NCBI GenBank assembly: GCA_964621165.1
Contig: CAZULC010000005.1
Span: 62,001 to 126,000 of the forward strand
Length of the DNA stretch: 64,000 nt
Source: UMGS1696 sp964621165
GTDB lineage: Bacteria > Bacillota > Clostridia > Oscillospirales > CAG-272
Direction: 5' to 3'
How positions within the stretch are numbered: position 1 is the stretch's first letter; each line of letters opens with the position of its first letter. Of the stretch, positions 27,269-36,667 are shown piece after piece. The notes beneath the pieces are model-generated. The model was given only the letters and a program-made list of their open reading frames with translations, did no database searches and was not told the origin of the DNA. Made by a program: the position numbers and the translations under genes.

Positions 27269-28336
27269 TCAGAATTTCACGACTTCTCCGGTTTCTGCCG
27301 ACTCAAAGGCCGCGTCAATCACCTTCATGCACCGCAGAATCTCCCTTGGCTTCACAAGCAGCTCTTCCCTGCCGTCGAGAACGTTTTTCAGGTTCTTGTA
27401 AATCGAACCCCAGTCCGTATCAAGGCCTTCCGTTGTGACCTTGGTCTCCTCGAACTCGTCGATATCGCGGATTTTCTGCCGGCGGATGTACCAGTCGTTG
27501 TCGTTGTAAGCCGGTCCGTCGTTTGTCGAGTAGTGTTCCTTCCTGATTGTGCGCACCTTCGCGAATCCGTCGTCCATCTCCTGCATGTAGATTCCGCCCC
27601 GGTCGCCTTCAACCACCCATCTGGGGAGAGCAACGGGGGAGTAGGTCACGACTTCCATCTGGCAGACAAGACCATCGTCAAAGGTGAGAATCAGCTTGCT
27701 GTAGTCGTCAACCTCTTCGGATTCAATAGTGTGAATCTTGGCGTAAACCGATGACACATTTTTGTCGTTGTTCAGCCAAAGAAGCTGGTCAAGCATATGT
27801 ACGCCCCAGTCTGGGAGCATTCCACCGCCGTGGTCCTTCATTCCGCGCCAGTTGTACATGCATCCGGAGCCGTTTCTGTTCATTATTCTGGACTCGATGA
27901 CGTAGGGCGTACCGATTTTGCCGCTCTCTATGACGCTTTTCACAATCCGGAAATCGGAGTCGAAGCGCCTGTTCTGGTGAACCGTGTAGAATTTCCCGCA
28001 TTTTTCGGCTGTCGCGATGATTTTCTCCACCTCGGCTGAATTCATTGCGGCGGGCTTTTCCGTCATTACGTTGAAGCCGTGCTCAAGCGCCATGCATGCG
28101 TAACGGCAGTGGTGATTGTTCGGAGTCGCCACTACAACAAGGTCGAAGTCCCCGTCGGCGAAGAAGTCTTCCGCGTTGTCGTAGGCTCTCATGCCAAGCT
28201 GGACAGCACATGCGCGTCTTTCCTCACGGACGTCGAATACTGCTGTGGGTGTGATTCCGATGTCGAGCCGGCGTGCGGTGTTGTAGTGGTACTCAGCCAT
28301 GCTGCCGAAGCCGATTATGCCAAGTTTGTGTTCCAT
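27269..28336 (-). CDS. Gfo/Idh/MocA family NAD(P)-dependent oxidoreductase
   Basis: 355 residues. An N-terminal Rossmann motif (LGIIGFGSMAEYHYN), the family loop VMTEKPAA with the catalytic-region Lys, and 'DHGGGMLPDWGVHMLDQLLWL', which carries the Asp and His of the active site. Such enzymes oxidise or reduce sugars and inositols, or act on glycosides. AAAGGAG lies before the ATG. It stands alone between a terminator and a decayed gene; the nearby GH127-type glycosidase may suggest use of plant sugars, but that is inference. Confidence 0.92.
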   Translation of the reverse strand: MEHKLGIIGFGSMAEYHYNTARRLDIGITPTAVFDVREERRACAVQLGMRAYDNAEDFFADGDFDLVVVATPNNHHCRYACMALEHGFNVMTEKPAAMNSAEVEKIIATAEKCGKFYTVHQNRRFDSDFRIVKSVIESGKIGTPYVIESRIMNRNGSGCMYNWRGMKDHGGGMLPDWGVHMLDQLLWLNNDKNVSSVYAKIHTIESEEVDDYSKLILTFDDGLVCQMEVVTYSPVALPRWVVEGDRGGIYMQEMDDGFAKVRTIRKEHYSTNDGPAYNDNDWYIRRQKIRDIDEFEETKVTTEGLDTDWGSIYKNLKNVLDGREELLVKPREILRCMKVIDAAFESAETGEVVKF

Positions 28337-28378
28337 TTTGGTACTCCTTTATGATTTAAAGTTATGTTAAGTCAATTG

Positions 28379-28912
28379 TCAGTTTTTATCAAGAAAGCTG
28401 ACGAAATTATCCGGTGTCATCTCATAGTCGACCGCGGTCTGCTTCACTCCGAGCTGGTCAACAAAGCAGTCACGCCGGACTCCGGTTTTTTGAGTCCGAG
28501 ACTCTCGTAGACGTGCCGTGTGCGCCTGTTTCTGAAATTGGTGTCGAGGACGATTTTGCTGTAACCGAGGTCGCAAAAAAGCGAATTTATCAGCATGATC
28601 AAAACGACCCTTCCGATTTCCTGGTTACGGTATTCGGCTTCGCAGATTTTTATGCCGATTTCAGCCACGCCGCCGGTCATGTTCCGATAACTTGACTCGC
28701 CGATTTTCCGGCCGTCGTACTCGATTATCATCCGGCGGAAGGCGTCGTCGGAGTCGGTGGAGATTTGTTCGGCGATCGTTTCGGCGTTGTGCTCACTCCA
28801 AGGGGAAAGCCCGCGTGAGCCATGACATTCCCATCGTTCCACCACCGCGCCAGATCTACGCAGTCTCTTTTTTCGCGTTGCGCAAGGTTGTGGATTTATA
28901 TGTTAAGTACAT
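28379..28912 (-). pseudogene. Broken GNAT-family acetyltransferase gene
   Basis: The ATG at 28912 with AGAAGGG opens 'MYLTYKSTTLRNAKK', then the frame must change three times to recover a GNAT protein: after an A6 run near 28870 (into RDCVDLARWWNDGNVMAHAG), near 28795 (into AETIAEQISTDSDD), and at another A6 run near 28475 (from 'YESLGLKK' into TGVRRDCFVDQL). The rebuilt protein has about 177 residues, with 'WWNDGNVMAHAGFPLG' and 'YRNQEIGRVVLIMLINSLF' typical of GNAT. Two of the three breaks are in A6 runs. Confidence 0.8.
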
Positions 28913-28984
28913 ATTGTTTCCCTTCTGAATGTTATCGAATAGTATGTTTTTTATAATCCGACAGTGTAATTTTACTTTTTACGT

Positions 28985-30832
28985 TTATCTCACGTCCGCA
29001 AAGGGAAGCTCGGTCAGGCGTATGTTTGTCGCACCGTATGGGATGAACTTCACTTTTTTCGGTCGGCTGTCGAGGGCTATGGTGCTGCGTGGCTCGTGAC
29101 GTGCGGTGTAGCCGAAGCCTTCCTCATACCCCCAGTCTATACAGTAGACCTCCACGTCCATCCATGAGGGCGGAGTCTGTGGGTCGAAGGGGCAGTCGGG
29201 CAGCTCATCAGCTTCGTGAAATTGCGGCTCACTTTCGGCAAAGGCGTACTGCCATTCAGTCGTGGGACGGTACTCCCAGTCGCAGTAGGGGAATTTGCGC
29301 TCAACTCCGTTTCGGGTGTACTCGAGCATGGTGCGCTCTTCCCCGATTTGCAAAGCGTATACCAATGGCCCGCGTGTGAGGGTGTACATTCCCGTCGGAC
29401 GAAGCTCAAACTTCGGCTTAAAGGTCAGTTTCAGCACCACAACCGACCTGCCAGACCAGATTCGGGTAAGATTCACGCTCTCACCGGCTTCAAAGCGCAC
29501 GCCGTCTACCTCGCCGAACTCAGCAGTCCCGGGAATCCGCAGCCTCAGGGTGAACTCCGCCTCGCCGTCAACCTTAACGATATAGTTTACAACGTCGCCG
29601 AACGGGTATGCCGTGTCCGACTCGATTTTCACGGAAGTTCCGCCGATTTCAGCCGTGACGGACGCCGGAGAGATTGCGCATACCGCTATTGTGTCGTCAC
29701 TGTGAACGAATGAGTGGAGCGCAAATTTAGGCCAGCCTTGGTTGAAGTTTGCGGTGCAGCAGCCGAAGTTTGGCTCAAGTCCGTACACGCCGCTCTCGCC
29801 TGAGTTGGTGCGGTAGATGTTTCGGTTGTCCCGGTGGCGGACAGCGGAAATCTGGTTGGTCTGCTGACAGTACTGGTGCGCCCACATGTCCGGTGTAATC
29901 GTCGCCGGAAGCGCATTGTAAGAGAGCTTTTCCAGCCGGTCAGCCCAGACGTTGTTTCCAGTTGACGTAAATAGAGTTTCGTATGAGTACATGGCTTCAA
30001 CCACGCCGCACAGCTCGGTCCCCTGAATGGGTGAAATCCCCGCGAGGCATTCGTCGCCGGTGAAGTGGCCCACGGCATTTCCATGGTATTTTGTCAGCAT
30101 GTCGAACATTTTCTCAGGGATCGAGTCGTCAGCCTCTCCCATGACGGAGGAATAGACCCCGCCTTCCTTGATTGCCATTGCCATGTTCACCACGTGGGAG
30201 TCGTAGAGCCACTCGTTCCGCGGACGTTTGTACTGCCAATTGTCAAACAGTGCTTCAAAGTCCGTTCCCTGCCGCTTTAATTCCTCAGCCAGCTCGTCAA
30301 GCCATGGCTCGGAGTAGATTTTCTTCAAAGCGGAGATGGGAATCAGGCACTCGAACCAGCGTGACTTTGCCCAGTTGTGAAGCGGGTGGGATTTTATGTG
30401 TTCCCTGAGGTTTATGAGTGACTTATAGACTGCTGACGGCACTCTTTCGTCACCCGAGCAGTCGTAATAGAGCATGAGAACCTTGTCAATGAGGAACAGC
30501 GCCCACATGTCATAGCCCGCTCTTTCTTCATCAGTGCAGGGGCAGAGCCAGCCGTCTTCTTTCTGTCCGGCAAGAATCGCGTCTATGTACAGCTTGACCC
30601 GTCGGATCATATCCTCATCACGGCGGAGGTAGGCCAGCGGAACAAAGCCGTCGAGCCAGTAGGGAACTCTCTCCCAGCCCTCGCAGCCTCCGCCGATCCA
30701 TTTGCTGTTTTTTATGTCGTTCCAGACCTTGTCGAGGTTTCCGGACAGTCCTTGAGCCTGAATTTCAAGCTGATTTTTGAGCCAGCCGCCGCATTCTATA
30801 TTTGACGTGGTGAAGGGAGTGAATTTTTCCAT
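28985..30832 (-). CDS. Glycoside hydrolase, GH127-type (beta-L-arabinofuranosidase-like)
   Basis: 615 residues, no signal peptide. Sequence signs of the GH127/DUF1680 group are: 'GWERVPYWLDGFVPLAYL' early, the metal site Glu-x-Cys in 'IQGTELCGVVEAM', and the Cys-Cys pair in 'PNFGCCTANFNQGWPKF'. In the characterised enzyme HypBA1, one Glu and three Cys hold zinc and one Cys is the nucleophile, and the same residues appear here. A beta-sandwich C-terminal part follows. It should release L-arabinofuranose-type sugars from plant material inside the cell; the exact substrate is inferred. AGAAAGGAA before ATG; 36 bases downstream of the nucleosidase gene. Confidence 0.87.
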   Translation of the reverse strand: MEKFTPFTTSNIECGGWLKNQLEIQAQGLSGNLDKVWNDIKNSKWIGGGCEGWERVPYWLDGFVPLAYLRRDEDMIRRVKLYIDAILAGQKEDGWLCPCTDEERAGYDMWALFLIDKVLMLYYDCSGDERVPSAVYKSLINLREHIKSHPLHNWAKSRWFECLIPISALKKIYSEPWLDELAEELKRQGTDFEALFDNWQYKRPRNEWLYDSHVVNMAMAIKEGGVYSSVMGEADDSIPEKMFDMLTKYHGNAVGHFTGDECLAGISPIQGTELCGVVEAMYSYETLFTSTGNNVWADRLEKLSYNALPATITPDMWAHQYCQQTNQISAVRHRDNRNIYRTNSGESGVYGLEPNFGCCTANFNQGWPKFALHSFVHSDDTIAVCAISPASVTAEIGGTSVKIESDTAYPFGDVVNYIVKVDGEAEFTLRLRIPGTAEFGEVDGVRFEAGESVNLTRIWSGRSVVVLKLTFKPKFELRPTGMYTLTRGPLVYALQIGEERTMLEYTRNGVERKFPYCDWEYRPTTEWQYAFAESEPQFHEADELPDCPFDPQTPPSWMDVEVYCIDWGYEEGFGYTARHEPRSTIALDSRPKKVKFIPYGATNIRLTELPFADVR

Positions 30833-30867
30833 AATTTTCCTTTCTGGGATTATACTGTTTTATCGGT

Positions 30868-31560
30868 TTATTCGAGAGAATCCGCCAGAGAAACTATGAT
30901 TTTCGCGGACTTTTCGGCGGATTTTTTCATGAAAGTTGGGTATTCCTCGTGGGCTGAACCGTCGGCACTGTCTGAAATCGCGCGTACGACGGCAAAGGGT
31001 ACGTTATTCACTGCGCAGACCTGACCCACGGCTCCCCCTTCCATTTCGCAGACGATTCCGGCAAAGCTTCTGACAAGGCTGTCCTTTTTGGCTCGATCCG
31101 CGATAAACTGGTCGCCGGAGACAATATTTCCCAGCTTGGTTCTGACTCCGTTTTCCTCAGCCAAAAGCCGGATTTTTTCCGTCAGCTTCGGGTCAGCTTG
31201 AATATAAATGAGATTCAGTCCCGATATAAGCCCGACCGGGTCTCCAAGTGGGGATGTGTCCATGTCGTGCTGAACCACCGCTTCCGCCAGAGCCACGTCA
31301 CCAACCGACAGTTCCGGGGTAAGAGTTCCGCCGACTCCTGTGTTGACGACGAAGTCCGGATGGCAGGTGAGGATCATTGTCTGGGTGCAGACGGCGGCGA
31401 AGACCTTTCCGATTCCGCACACGGCGCAGACTACGTTTGTTTTGCCGATGAGACCGTTTGTGTATGTGATTCCGCTGATGATTCTGTCCTCGCGCGAGGT
31501 CATTGCGGCTTTGATTTGTTCCGCTTCCGATTCCATAGCGGCTATTATTCCAAGTGTCAT
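30868..31560 (-). CDS. mtnN: 5'-methylthioadenosine/S-adenosylhomocysteine nucleosidase
   Basis: 230 residues, with the family start 'MTLGIIAAMESEAEQIKAAM', 'VVNTGVGGTLTPELSVGDV', the specificity segment 'VCEMEGGAVGQVC' (catalytic Glu, Met-Glu-Gly) and 'RAISDSAD' with the catalytic Asp. It splits MTA and SAH, recycling by-products of polyamine synthesis and methylation. The ATG at 31560 fits family length; the frame is open to 31659 where GGAAGGAGG occurs, so a longer form is not excluded. Between nadE (upstream) and the GH127 gene. Confidence 0.93.
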   Translation of the reverse strand: MTLGIIAAMESEAEQIKAAMTSREDRIISGITYTNGLIGKTNVVCAVCGIGKVFAAVCTQTMILTCHPDFVVNTGVGGTLTPELSVGDVALAEAVVQHDMDTSPLGDPVGLISGLNLIYIQADPKLTEKIRLLAEENGVRTKLGNIVSGDQFIADRAKKDSLVRSFAGIVCEMEGGAVGQVCAVNNVPFAVVRAISDSADGSAHEEYPTFMKKSAEKSAKIIVSLADSLE

Positions 31561-31738
31561 ATTGCAGGGGAACCTGTGCGGGCGGATTCGGCGTTTTTTC
31601 AGCCAAGCCAAACGACAACCCGCGATTCTGATGTAAAGCTCCCGCAAACCTCCTTCCAATTATTTACAGAAAACTCAACGGGAGAAATGGCGTTTTTTCT
31701 TCTCCGCGAATTTTTCCTCCATTAATTTACATACGATT

Positions 31739-33649
31739 TTACAGCCCCACGCCAAAGGGATCCGCGTCGGAGGGCATGCGCCAGTCTCCACGTGGAGAAA
31801 GTGCGGCTGAGCCAACCTTGGGTCCGTCGGGAAGCGCGCTTCTCTTGAACTGCTGGGTATAGAACCGCCGCATGAAGGTGTTGAGCCACTTTTTTATGGT
31901 ATCCTCATCGTAAACTTTATCGAAAGCCGACATTGCTTCCCTGAGAATTTTGTCGGTCTCCTCGCCCCAGCGGACGAAATGGTAGAGGAAAAAGTCGTGG
32001 AGATCGTATGGGCCTACAATGTCCTCGGTTTTCTGCGCGATTTTCCCATCCTTTGCCGGCAGCAGCTCGGGACTGACAGGGGTCGCAAGCACGTCTCGCA
32101 GGGTTTCAGCCAGTCCGGTTTTGCCCTCTTCTTCCGCTACGTCGGCGCAGTATGACACGATATGGCGGACAAGGGTCTTCGGAACTCCCGCGTTGACCCC
32201 GTAGTTTGACATGTGGTCGCCGTTGTAGGTCGCCCAGCCCAAAGCAAGCTCGGACAAATCTCCCGTGCCGATTACCAAAGCTCCCTCGGCGTTGGCGATG
32301 TCCATGATTATCTGGGTCCGCTCCCGGGCCTGTGAATTTTCGTAAACCACGGACAAATCCTCGGGATTATGGTTGATATCGCGGAAATGTAAATCCACGG
32401 CTTCTTTTATGTCTATGCACCGGAAGGAAGTCCCCAGTTCCTCAGCCATTTTTTCGGCGTTTGAACGGGTGCGGGACGTGGTTCCAAAGCAGGGCATGGT
32501 TACGGTGGTGATGGATTTTGCGTCCATACCGAGGGACTCTACAGCCTTCGCGGTAACAAGCAGTGCGAGGGTTGAGTCAAGTCCGCCGGAGAGAGCCACC
32601 ACGCAGCCCCGTGAATGGGACGCACGGATTCTCTTTGACAGCCCGGCTGACTGTATTTTCAAAATTCGGGAGCATGTTGATTTTTTGTTGTTTTCGTCTC
32701 CGGGGATGAATGGACGGGGGTTGATTGTTCCCGTGATATCGCAGTCCTTCGCTTCAAGGCTGAAGGGGATGAACCTCCCGCCGGAGACGGATTTTGACGT
32801 GTTGATTCGACTTCTGTCGTGTGTCAGGTGCTGCAAATCGCAGACGGACGTGATGATGCCCGAGTCTTTTATTCCGAAGGGTGGATTTTCCGCGATGAAC
32901 GAGCCGTTCTGGGCAATAATCGAGTGGCCCGAGAAGACAAGGTCGGTGGTGGACTCCCCGATTCCCGCGTCGGCGTAAATGTAGGCTGAAATCTGCCTTC
33001 CTGACGCGGATTTGACGAGAGTTCTGCGGTAGTCGTCCTTGCCGATGGTCTCGTTTGAAGCCGAAAGATTTGCGATAACCGTGGCTCCCATTGCCGCAAG
33101 TCTGTCGGACGGCGGACCTGACACCCACAAATCCTCGCATATTTCAGCGGCAGCCCTGAGGGACGGACATTCATTACAGGTGTAAATCAGGTTAGCCCCA
33201 AATGGAACAGTCTGTCCGCCGTATTGGATTTCACCGCTCAGCTCCGGCGTTCCCGGGTTGAAGTGGCGCAGCTCGTAGAATTCCGAGTAGTTGGGAATGT
33301 TTTCCTTCGGCGTGATTCCGAGAATTTTCCCGTTGTTTACGGCGACGGCGCAGTTGTAGAGCTTGTCCCCCACCTTCACGGGTGCGCCGATGAATGTTAT
33401 TATTTTATACTTCTCCGTAGCTCCGACGATTTTCACGACGGCTTCCTCGCTCCGTCTGATGAGTGCGTCGGTGAGGAACAAATCAGAGCAGGTGTACGCG
33501 CTCACGCACAGCTCGGGAAAAACCACAACTGCCGCTCCGGCTTCATGGGCCTGCATGATCAAATCAATGATTGATTCCGCGTTTTTTTCAGGGCATGCGA
33601 CAGTCAATTCCGGCACAGCCGCCGCCAATTTGATAAATCCGTGTCTCAT
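31739..33649 (-). CDS. nadE: Glutamine-dependent NAD+ synthetase
   Basis: 636 residues, two domains. The N-terminal nitrilase-like glutaminase has its Glu (VVVFPELCVS), Lys (ITPKENIPNY) and Cys (AAEICEDLW). The C-terminal synthetase has the PP-loop VVALSGGLDSTLALLV and 'VIGTGDLSELALGWATYNGD'. It turns deamido-NAD into NAD with ammonia taken from glutamine, the last step of NAD synthesis. Length fits the bacterial/eukaryotic long type. No ribosome site is obvious before the ATG at 33649. Between trxB (upstream) and mtnN (downstream) on the same strand. Confidence 0.96.
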   Translation of the reverse strand: MRHGFIKLAAAVPELTVACPEKNAESIIDLIMQAHEAGAAVVVFPELCVSAYTCSDLFLTDALIRRSEEAVVKIVGATEKYKIITFIGAPVKVGDKLYNCAVAVNNGKILGITPKENIPNYSEFYELRHFNPGTPELSGEIQYGGQTVPFGANLIYTCNECPSLRAAAEICEDLWVSGPPSDRLAAMGATVIANLSASNETIGKDDYRRTLVKSASGRQISAYIYADAGIGESTTDLVFSGHSIIAQNGSFIAENPPFGIKDSGIITSVCDLQHLTHDRSRINTSKSVSGGRFIPFSLEAKDCDITGTINPRPFIPGDENNKKSTCSRILKIQSAGLSKRIRASHSRGCVVALSGGLDSTLALLVTAKAVESLGMDAKSITTVTMPCFGTTSRTRSNAEKMAEELGTSFRCIDIKEAVDLHFRDINHNPEDLSVVYENSQARERTQIIMDIANAEGALVIGTGDLSELALGWATYNGDHMSNYGVNAGVPKTLVRHIVSYCADVAEEEGKTGLAETLRDVLATPVSPELLPAKDGKIAQKTEDIVGPYDLHDFFLYHFVRWGEETDKILREAMSAFDKVYDEDTIKKWLNTFMRRFYTQQFKRSALPDGPKVGSAALSPRGDWRMPSDADPFGVGL

Positions 33650-33714
33650 TATCAGTCTTTGTTTATCCTTTGATGAAATGATGAAATTTTTCCTTCATTA
33701 TTATTTTCGACGTT

Positions 33715-34626
33715 TTATCCGAGAATCTCCTCGGCAGCATTGACCGCACATGCTCCGTCCGCACACGCGGTAACAATCTGACGAAGCCGCTTTGTTCTTA
33801 CGTCTCCTGCGGCAAACACACCTTCGACGGAAGTCTTGCAGTTCTCGCCCGCCTTGATGTATCCGTTTTCGTCAAGCTCCAGCTTCCCCCGGAACATGGC
33901 TGAGTCGGGAATCCGTCCCACCGCAACGAACAGTCCTGCGGCTTCAATCCGTTCTTTCCTGCCGTCTGTGAAGGTGATTTTCACGCCCTCGAACTTTTTC
34001 TCACCGAAAATTTCCGTCACGTTGGCACAGAGCCGGAAGTCGATATTGTCCTTTTCTTCGGCTTTTCTGACGCTGTGTCGTGCGGCGCGGAACTGGTCAC
34101 GTCGGTGGACTACTATAACCTTTGAGCAAATGTTCGAGAGATAAAGTGCGTCCTCAAGTGCGGTGTCCCCTCCTCCGGCCACGACTACGGTTTTATCTTT
34201 ATAAAACATACCGTCGCAGGTTGCACAGTAGGACACGCCCCGTCCGGTAAGCTCTTCCTCACCCGTCAGGCCCAGCTTTCTCGGCTTGGCACCTGTTGCG
34301 ACGATCACCGCCCGGGCTTTATATTCGTTCCGTTTGGTTTTCAGGATTTTCACCTTTCCGTCGAGGTCCACGTCAATGATTTCCTCGGATTTTACGACCG
34401 CGCCGAAGCTTTTCGCCTGTTTTGACATGGCCTGATCCAATGTGAAGCCGTCGACGGAAGCAAATCCGGGGTAGTTTTCGATGTTTGACGTGATTCCCAT
34501 CTGTCCGCCGGGGGAGAATTTCTCGAAAATGACTGAGGTGTATCCGGCACGACCACTGTAGATTGCGGCAGTATATCCTGCGGGACCGGATCCGATGATT
34601 GCTATATCGTAAATCTGTTCGTTCAT
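33715..34626 (-). CDS. trxB: Thioredoxin reductase
   Basis: 303 residues. The FAD motif IIGSGPAGYTAAIYSGRAG, the redox pair CATC (VSYCATCDGMF), the NADPH motif VVAGGGDTALEDALYL and the FAD-binding end 'VEGVFAAGDVRTKRLRQIVTACADGA' are all complete. It reduces thioredoxin with NADPH in the cytoplasm. The ATG follows GAAGGTGAACC. No thioredoxin gene is close. Downstream nadE follows after 65 bases. Confidence 0.95.
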   Translation of the reverse strand: MNEQIYDIAIIGSGPAGYTAAIYSGRAGYTSVIFEKFSPGGQMGITSNIENYPGFASVDGFTLDQAMSKQAKSFGAVVKSEEIIDVDLDGKVKILKTKRNEYKARAVIVATGAKPRKLGLTGEEELTGRGVSYCATCDGMFYKDKTVVVAGGGDTALEDALYLSNICSKVIVVHRRDQFRAARHSVRKAEEKDNIDFRLCANVTEIFGEKKFEGVKITFTDGRKERIEAAGLFVAVGRIPDSAMFRGKLELDENGYIKAGENCKTSVEGVFAAGDVRTKRLRQIVTACADGACAVNAAEEILG

Positions 34627-34657
34627 TGGTTCACCTTCAACAATATTTGATATGATG

Positions 34658-35738
34658 TTATTTTATGTCCGCGGCCTCTTTTTTTAGAAAAGACAGGGCG
34701 AGCTCTTCCCGCTCAGCACTTCTCTTCAGCATTTCAATAATATGATTTCTCTTTTCCATAAGCGAATCCGCAGGGAATGAATTTCCCGCCATTTAAGCTA
34801 TCTCTCCGGCGTCGGCAACAATTTTGTCATATTGCTCCACTGCAAGACTCATCAGCGGCATATCGAGACCTATTATGTCCGTACAGCGCTCAAAAAACTG
34901 CTTTGTTCTCAGCTTGTTTTCATAATGGATATACGCATGTGGGAAAATACAGTCGATTCCGTCCTTCTCCACGCGGTTCTCATCCTCATGCAGACCGCAC
35001 CAGTTTTTATAACATCACTAAGCCAGAACCTCGCATCAGATAGTCGCCGGAATGCTCGGTGTTTGAAAGCATTTCAATTTCCTGTATAAGCGCGACCGAG
35101 CATGCTTCCCTGAGCGTTATTTTACTTCCCGCCGGCTTGAGAATCATCATGTCGAAGTCTTTATCGTACCATTTCGAGTACTGTTTCAGCCGCTTGAAGT
35201 TGACCGCCGCGTTTTTACGGTCGTCTCCGTCAATAAAACTCATGCCCTTCAGCACAGCCGCGCCGTCACAAAAACCGATTTCAAATATTATGTCCGAGTA
35301 TTCCTTTGGGAAGATTATAACCGGAAGTCCGAATTCAATCTGCTCCCGGGCGGTTTCGTACATCTTTTCCTTTGAACGGTCCGACTTTGACAATATTTCA
35401 TAATCATAACCGTACAACAGCAGCCTGTTGCGGTGAAATTAGTTGGACATGTAGGAATAGCCAAAGCAGACGTTTGTAATCGCTGACTGTAATATATACT
35501 CGTCGTCATCGTTTATCTGGCGGGATTTTGAATCAAGCCGCGTCTCAAGGCCCAAAAACAGCTTCAATGCGGTCATCAACGCCGCGGAGGCAATGCTTCT
35601 CGGCCACTTTGCACCCGAATAATCCGCCATAGGGAGTCTCGGCACAACCGTAAACTCATATTTAAATTTTATTCTGTCTGACAAACATGGCGGAGAGTTG
35701 GCCAAGTAATCGGTCAGGTGTTTGAGATTCCTGTTCAT
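34658..35738 (-). pseudogene. Broken gene of unknown function (possibly BtrH/DUF4872-like)
   Basis: From the ATG at 35738 (MNRNLKHLTDYLANSP) the frame runs 99 residues to TAA at 35439-35441, continues in the same frame with 'LYGYDYEILSKSDRSKEKMYETAREQIEFGLPVIIF' to TAA at 35007, then shifts frame into 'DARFWLSDVIKTG', again into 'EDENRVEKDGIDCIFPHAYIHYENKL', and meets another in-frame TAA at about 34796 before finishing as 'MEKRNHIIEMLKRSAEREELAL' at 34658. The intact protein would have about 358 residues. The middle part resembles cysteine-peptidase-like BtrH/DUF4872 proteins to me, with low certainty. Confidence 0.65.
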
Positions 35739-35790
35739 TTCGTTGCATTTTTTGTGTGTTTTTCATGATTTTTCTCCTTTTTTACGCTGT

Positions 35791-36450
35791 TTACAGCTTG
35801 TATACATTTACGGAAGCCGATGAGGTCAGGCTCTCGCATTCGCTCAGGAACCGGGCGAGGTGGAATCCGTCAGCGGCGGCGTGGTTTATCTGGATTGACA
35901 GGGGCATGGCTGCGCGATGGTTTTCCTCGTGTATTTTACCCCAGCAGACGACGGGGGACAGGGGGTAGGTGACGCAGTTGATCCCAACAGACGTAAAGCC
36001 TCGCCACGGTACGCAGGAAGCTTCGAAAATATTGTCAGGAGTTGGTACGGACGGTGCGTCCAGACGTCGGCCATGCTCCATATCCTCGGCACAGTTACGG
36101 TAAAATTCGTTGAAGTCGGGCTTATACACGGTGAAAATCGAGGTATAAGTTTCGCTGGCTTCATGAAAGATATTATGCACCGGATCAACCCTATCATACA
36201 CGGCGGGCATAGGGAAAGCGAAATCCGGTCGGTCGACAGCGGTGAGTCTGAACTCCTCATGAACGTTCACCACCCGAGACACCGCATAAAGCATTGAAAT
36301 ATAGAAGGAAATTTTTCTCGTGCGGCAAAGATTGAGAAGAGCGGTGACGTCGATATTATCACACATCGAAACAGCGCAGGCCTCCTCATCATAAAACCTA
36401 CGAAAATATTCATACCTGGGATACATTTCAGGCGACAAAAGAGTATACAT
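35791..36450 (-). CDS. Chloramphenicol-acetyltransferase-like protein (CatA fold)
   Basis: 219 residues, the normal CAT length. Near the C terminus is 'LSIQINHAAADGFHLARFL', the HxxxDG motif with the catalytic His; the first His of the classical HH pair is Asn here. 'FTVYKPDFNEFYRNC' and 'ALLNLCRTRKISFYISMLYA' also match the family. The enzyme acetylates chloramphenicol in resistant bacteria, but many such homologs (xenobiotic or unknown acceptors) do not. GAGGT ribosome site is 7 bases before ATG, and a structured repeat (copy A) ends only five bases upstream of it. Confidence 0.83.
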   Translation of the reverse strand: MYTLLSPEMYPRYEYFRRFYDEEACAVSMCDNIDVTALLNLCRTRKISFYISMLYAVSRVVNVHEEFRLTAVDRPDFAFPMPAVYDRVDPVHNIFHEASETYTSIFTVYKPDFNEFYRNCAEDMEHGRRLDAPSVPTPDNIFEASCVPWRGFTSVGINCVTYPLSPVVCWGKIHEENHRAAMPLSIQINHAAADGFHLARFLSECESLTSSASVNVYKL

Positions 36451-36465
36451 GACACTACCTCAACC

Positions 36466-36546
36466 GGTGAAGCCCCCACGGGCAATCTCGGCATTTCATC
36501 AGCTGGAATTCCAACAGCTCCCACGGTTTTATTCAACAACTCCCGC
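36466..36546 (-). repeat. Interspersed structured repeat, copy A
   Basis: On the minus strand it runs GCGGGAGTTGTTG..., CGTGGGAGCTGTTGG, AATTCCAGCTGATG, AAATGCCGAGATTGCCC, GTGGGGGCTTCACC. About 81 bases. Hairpins: AGCTG...CAGCT and GCCC-GTGG-GGGC. It ends 18 bases before the CAT start codon, in the same orientation as that gene. Confidence 0.8.
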
Positions 36547-36553
36547 AGTGAGA

Positions 36554-36612
36554 CGGGGAAGCCCTGTGGGCTATTACGGCATTTCTACAGCCAGAACTTC
36601 AACAGCTCCCGC
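36554..36612 (-). repeat. Interspersed structured repeat, copy B (short form)
   Basis: Minus strand: GCGGGAGCTGTTGAAGTTCT, GGCTGTAGAAATGCCGTAAT, AGCCCACAGGGCTTCCCCGT. About 59 bases, lacking the ~22 bases between the two GGGAGCT blocks of the long form. The hairpin here is GCCC-ACA-GGGC. It stands in tandem with copy A, seven bases apart. Confidence 0.8.
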
Positions 36613-36667
36613 ATAATCAACTATATTATACTTTATTTTATTTGTATATTCTTGCTGAATTTTGGGT

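Noticed and set aside
28379..28576. Programmed -1 frameshift in the GNAT gene at the A6 run
   Set aside because: The A6C sequence is not in the phase required for a classical slippery heptamer, and two other breaks exist in the same gene.
31561..31659. N-terminal extension of the nucleosidase
   Set aside because: The family starts at MTLGIIAAME; the extension is basic and unlike homologs, though GGAAGGAGG upstream leaves a small doubt.
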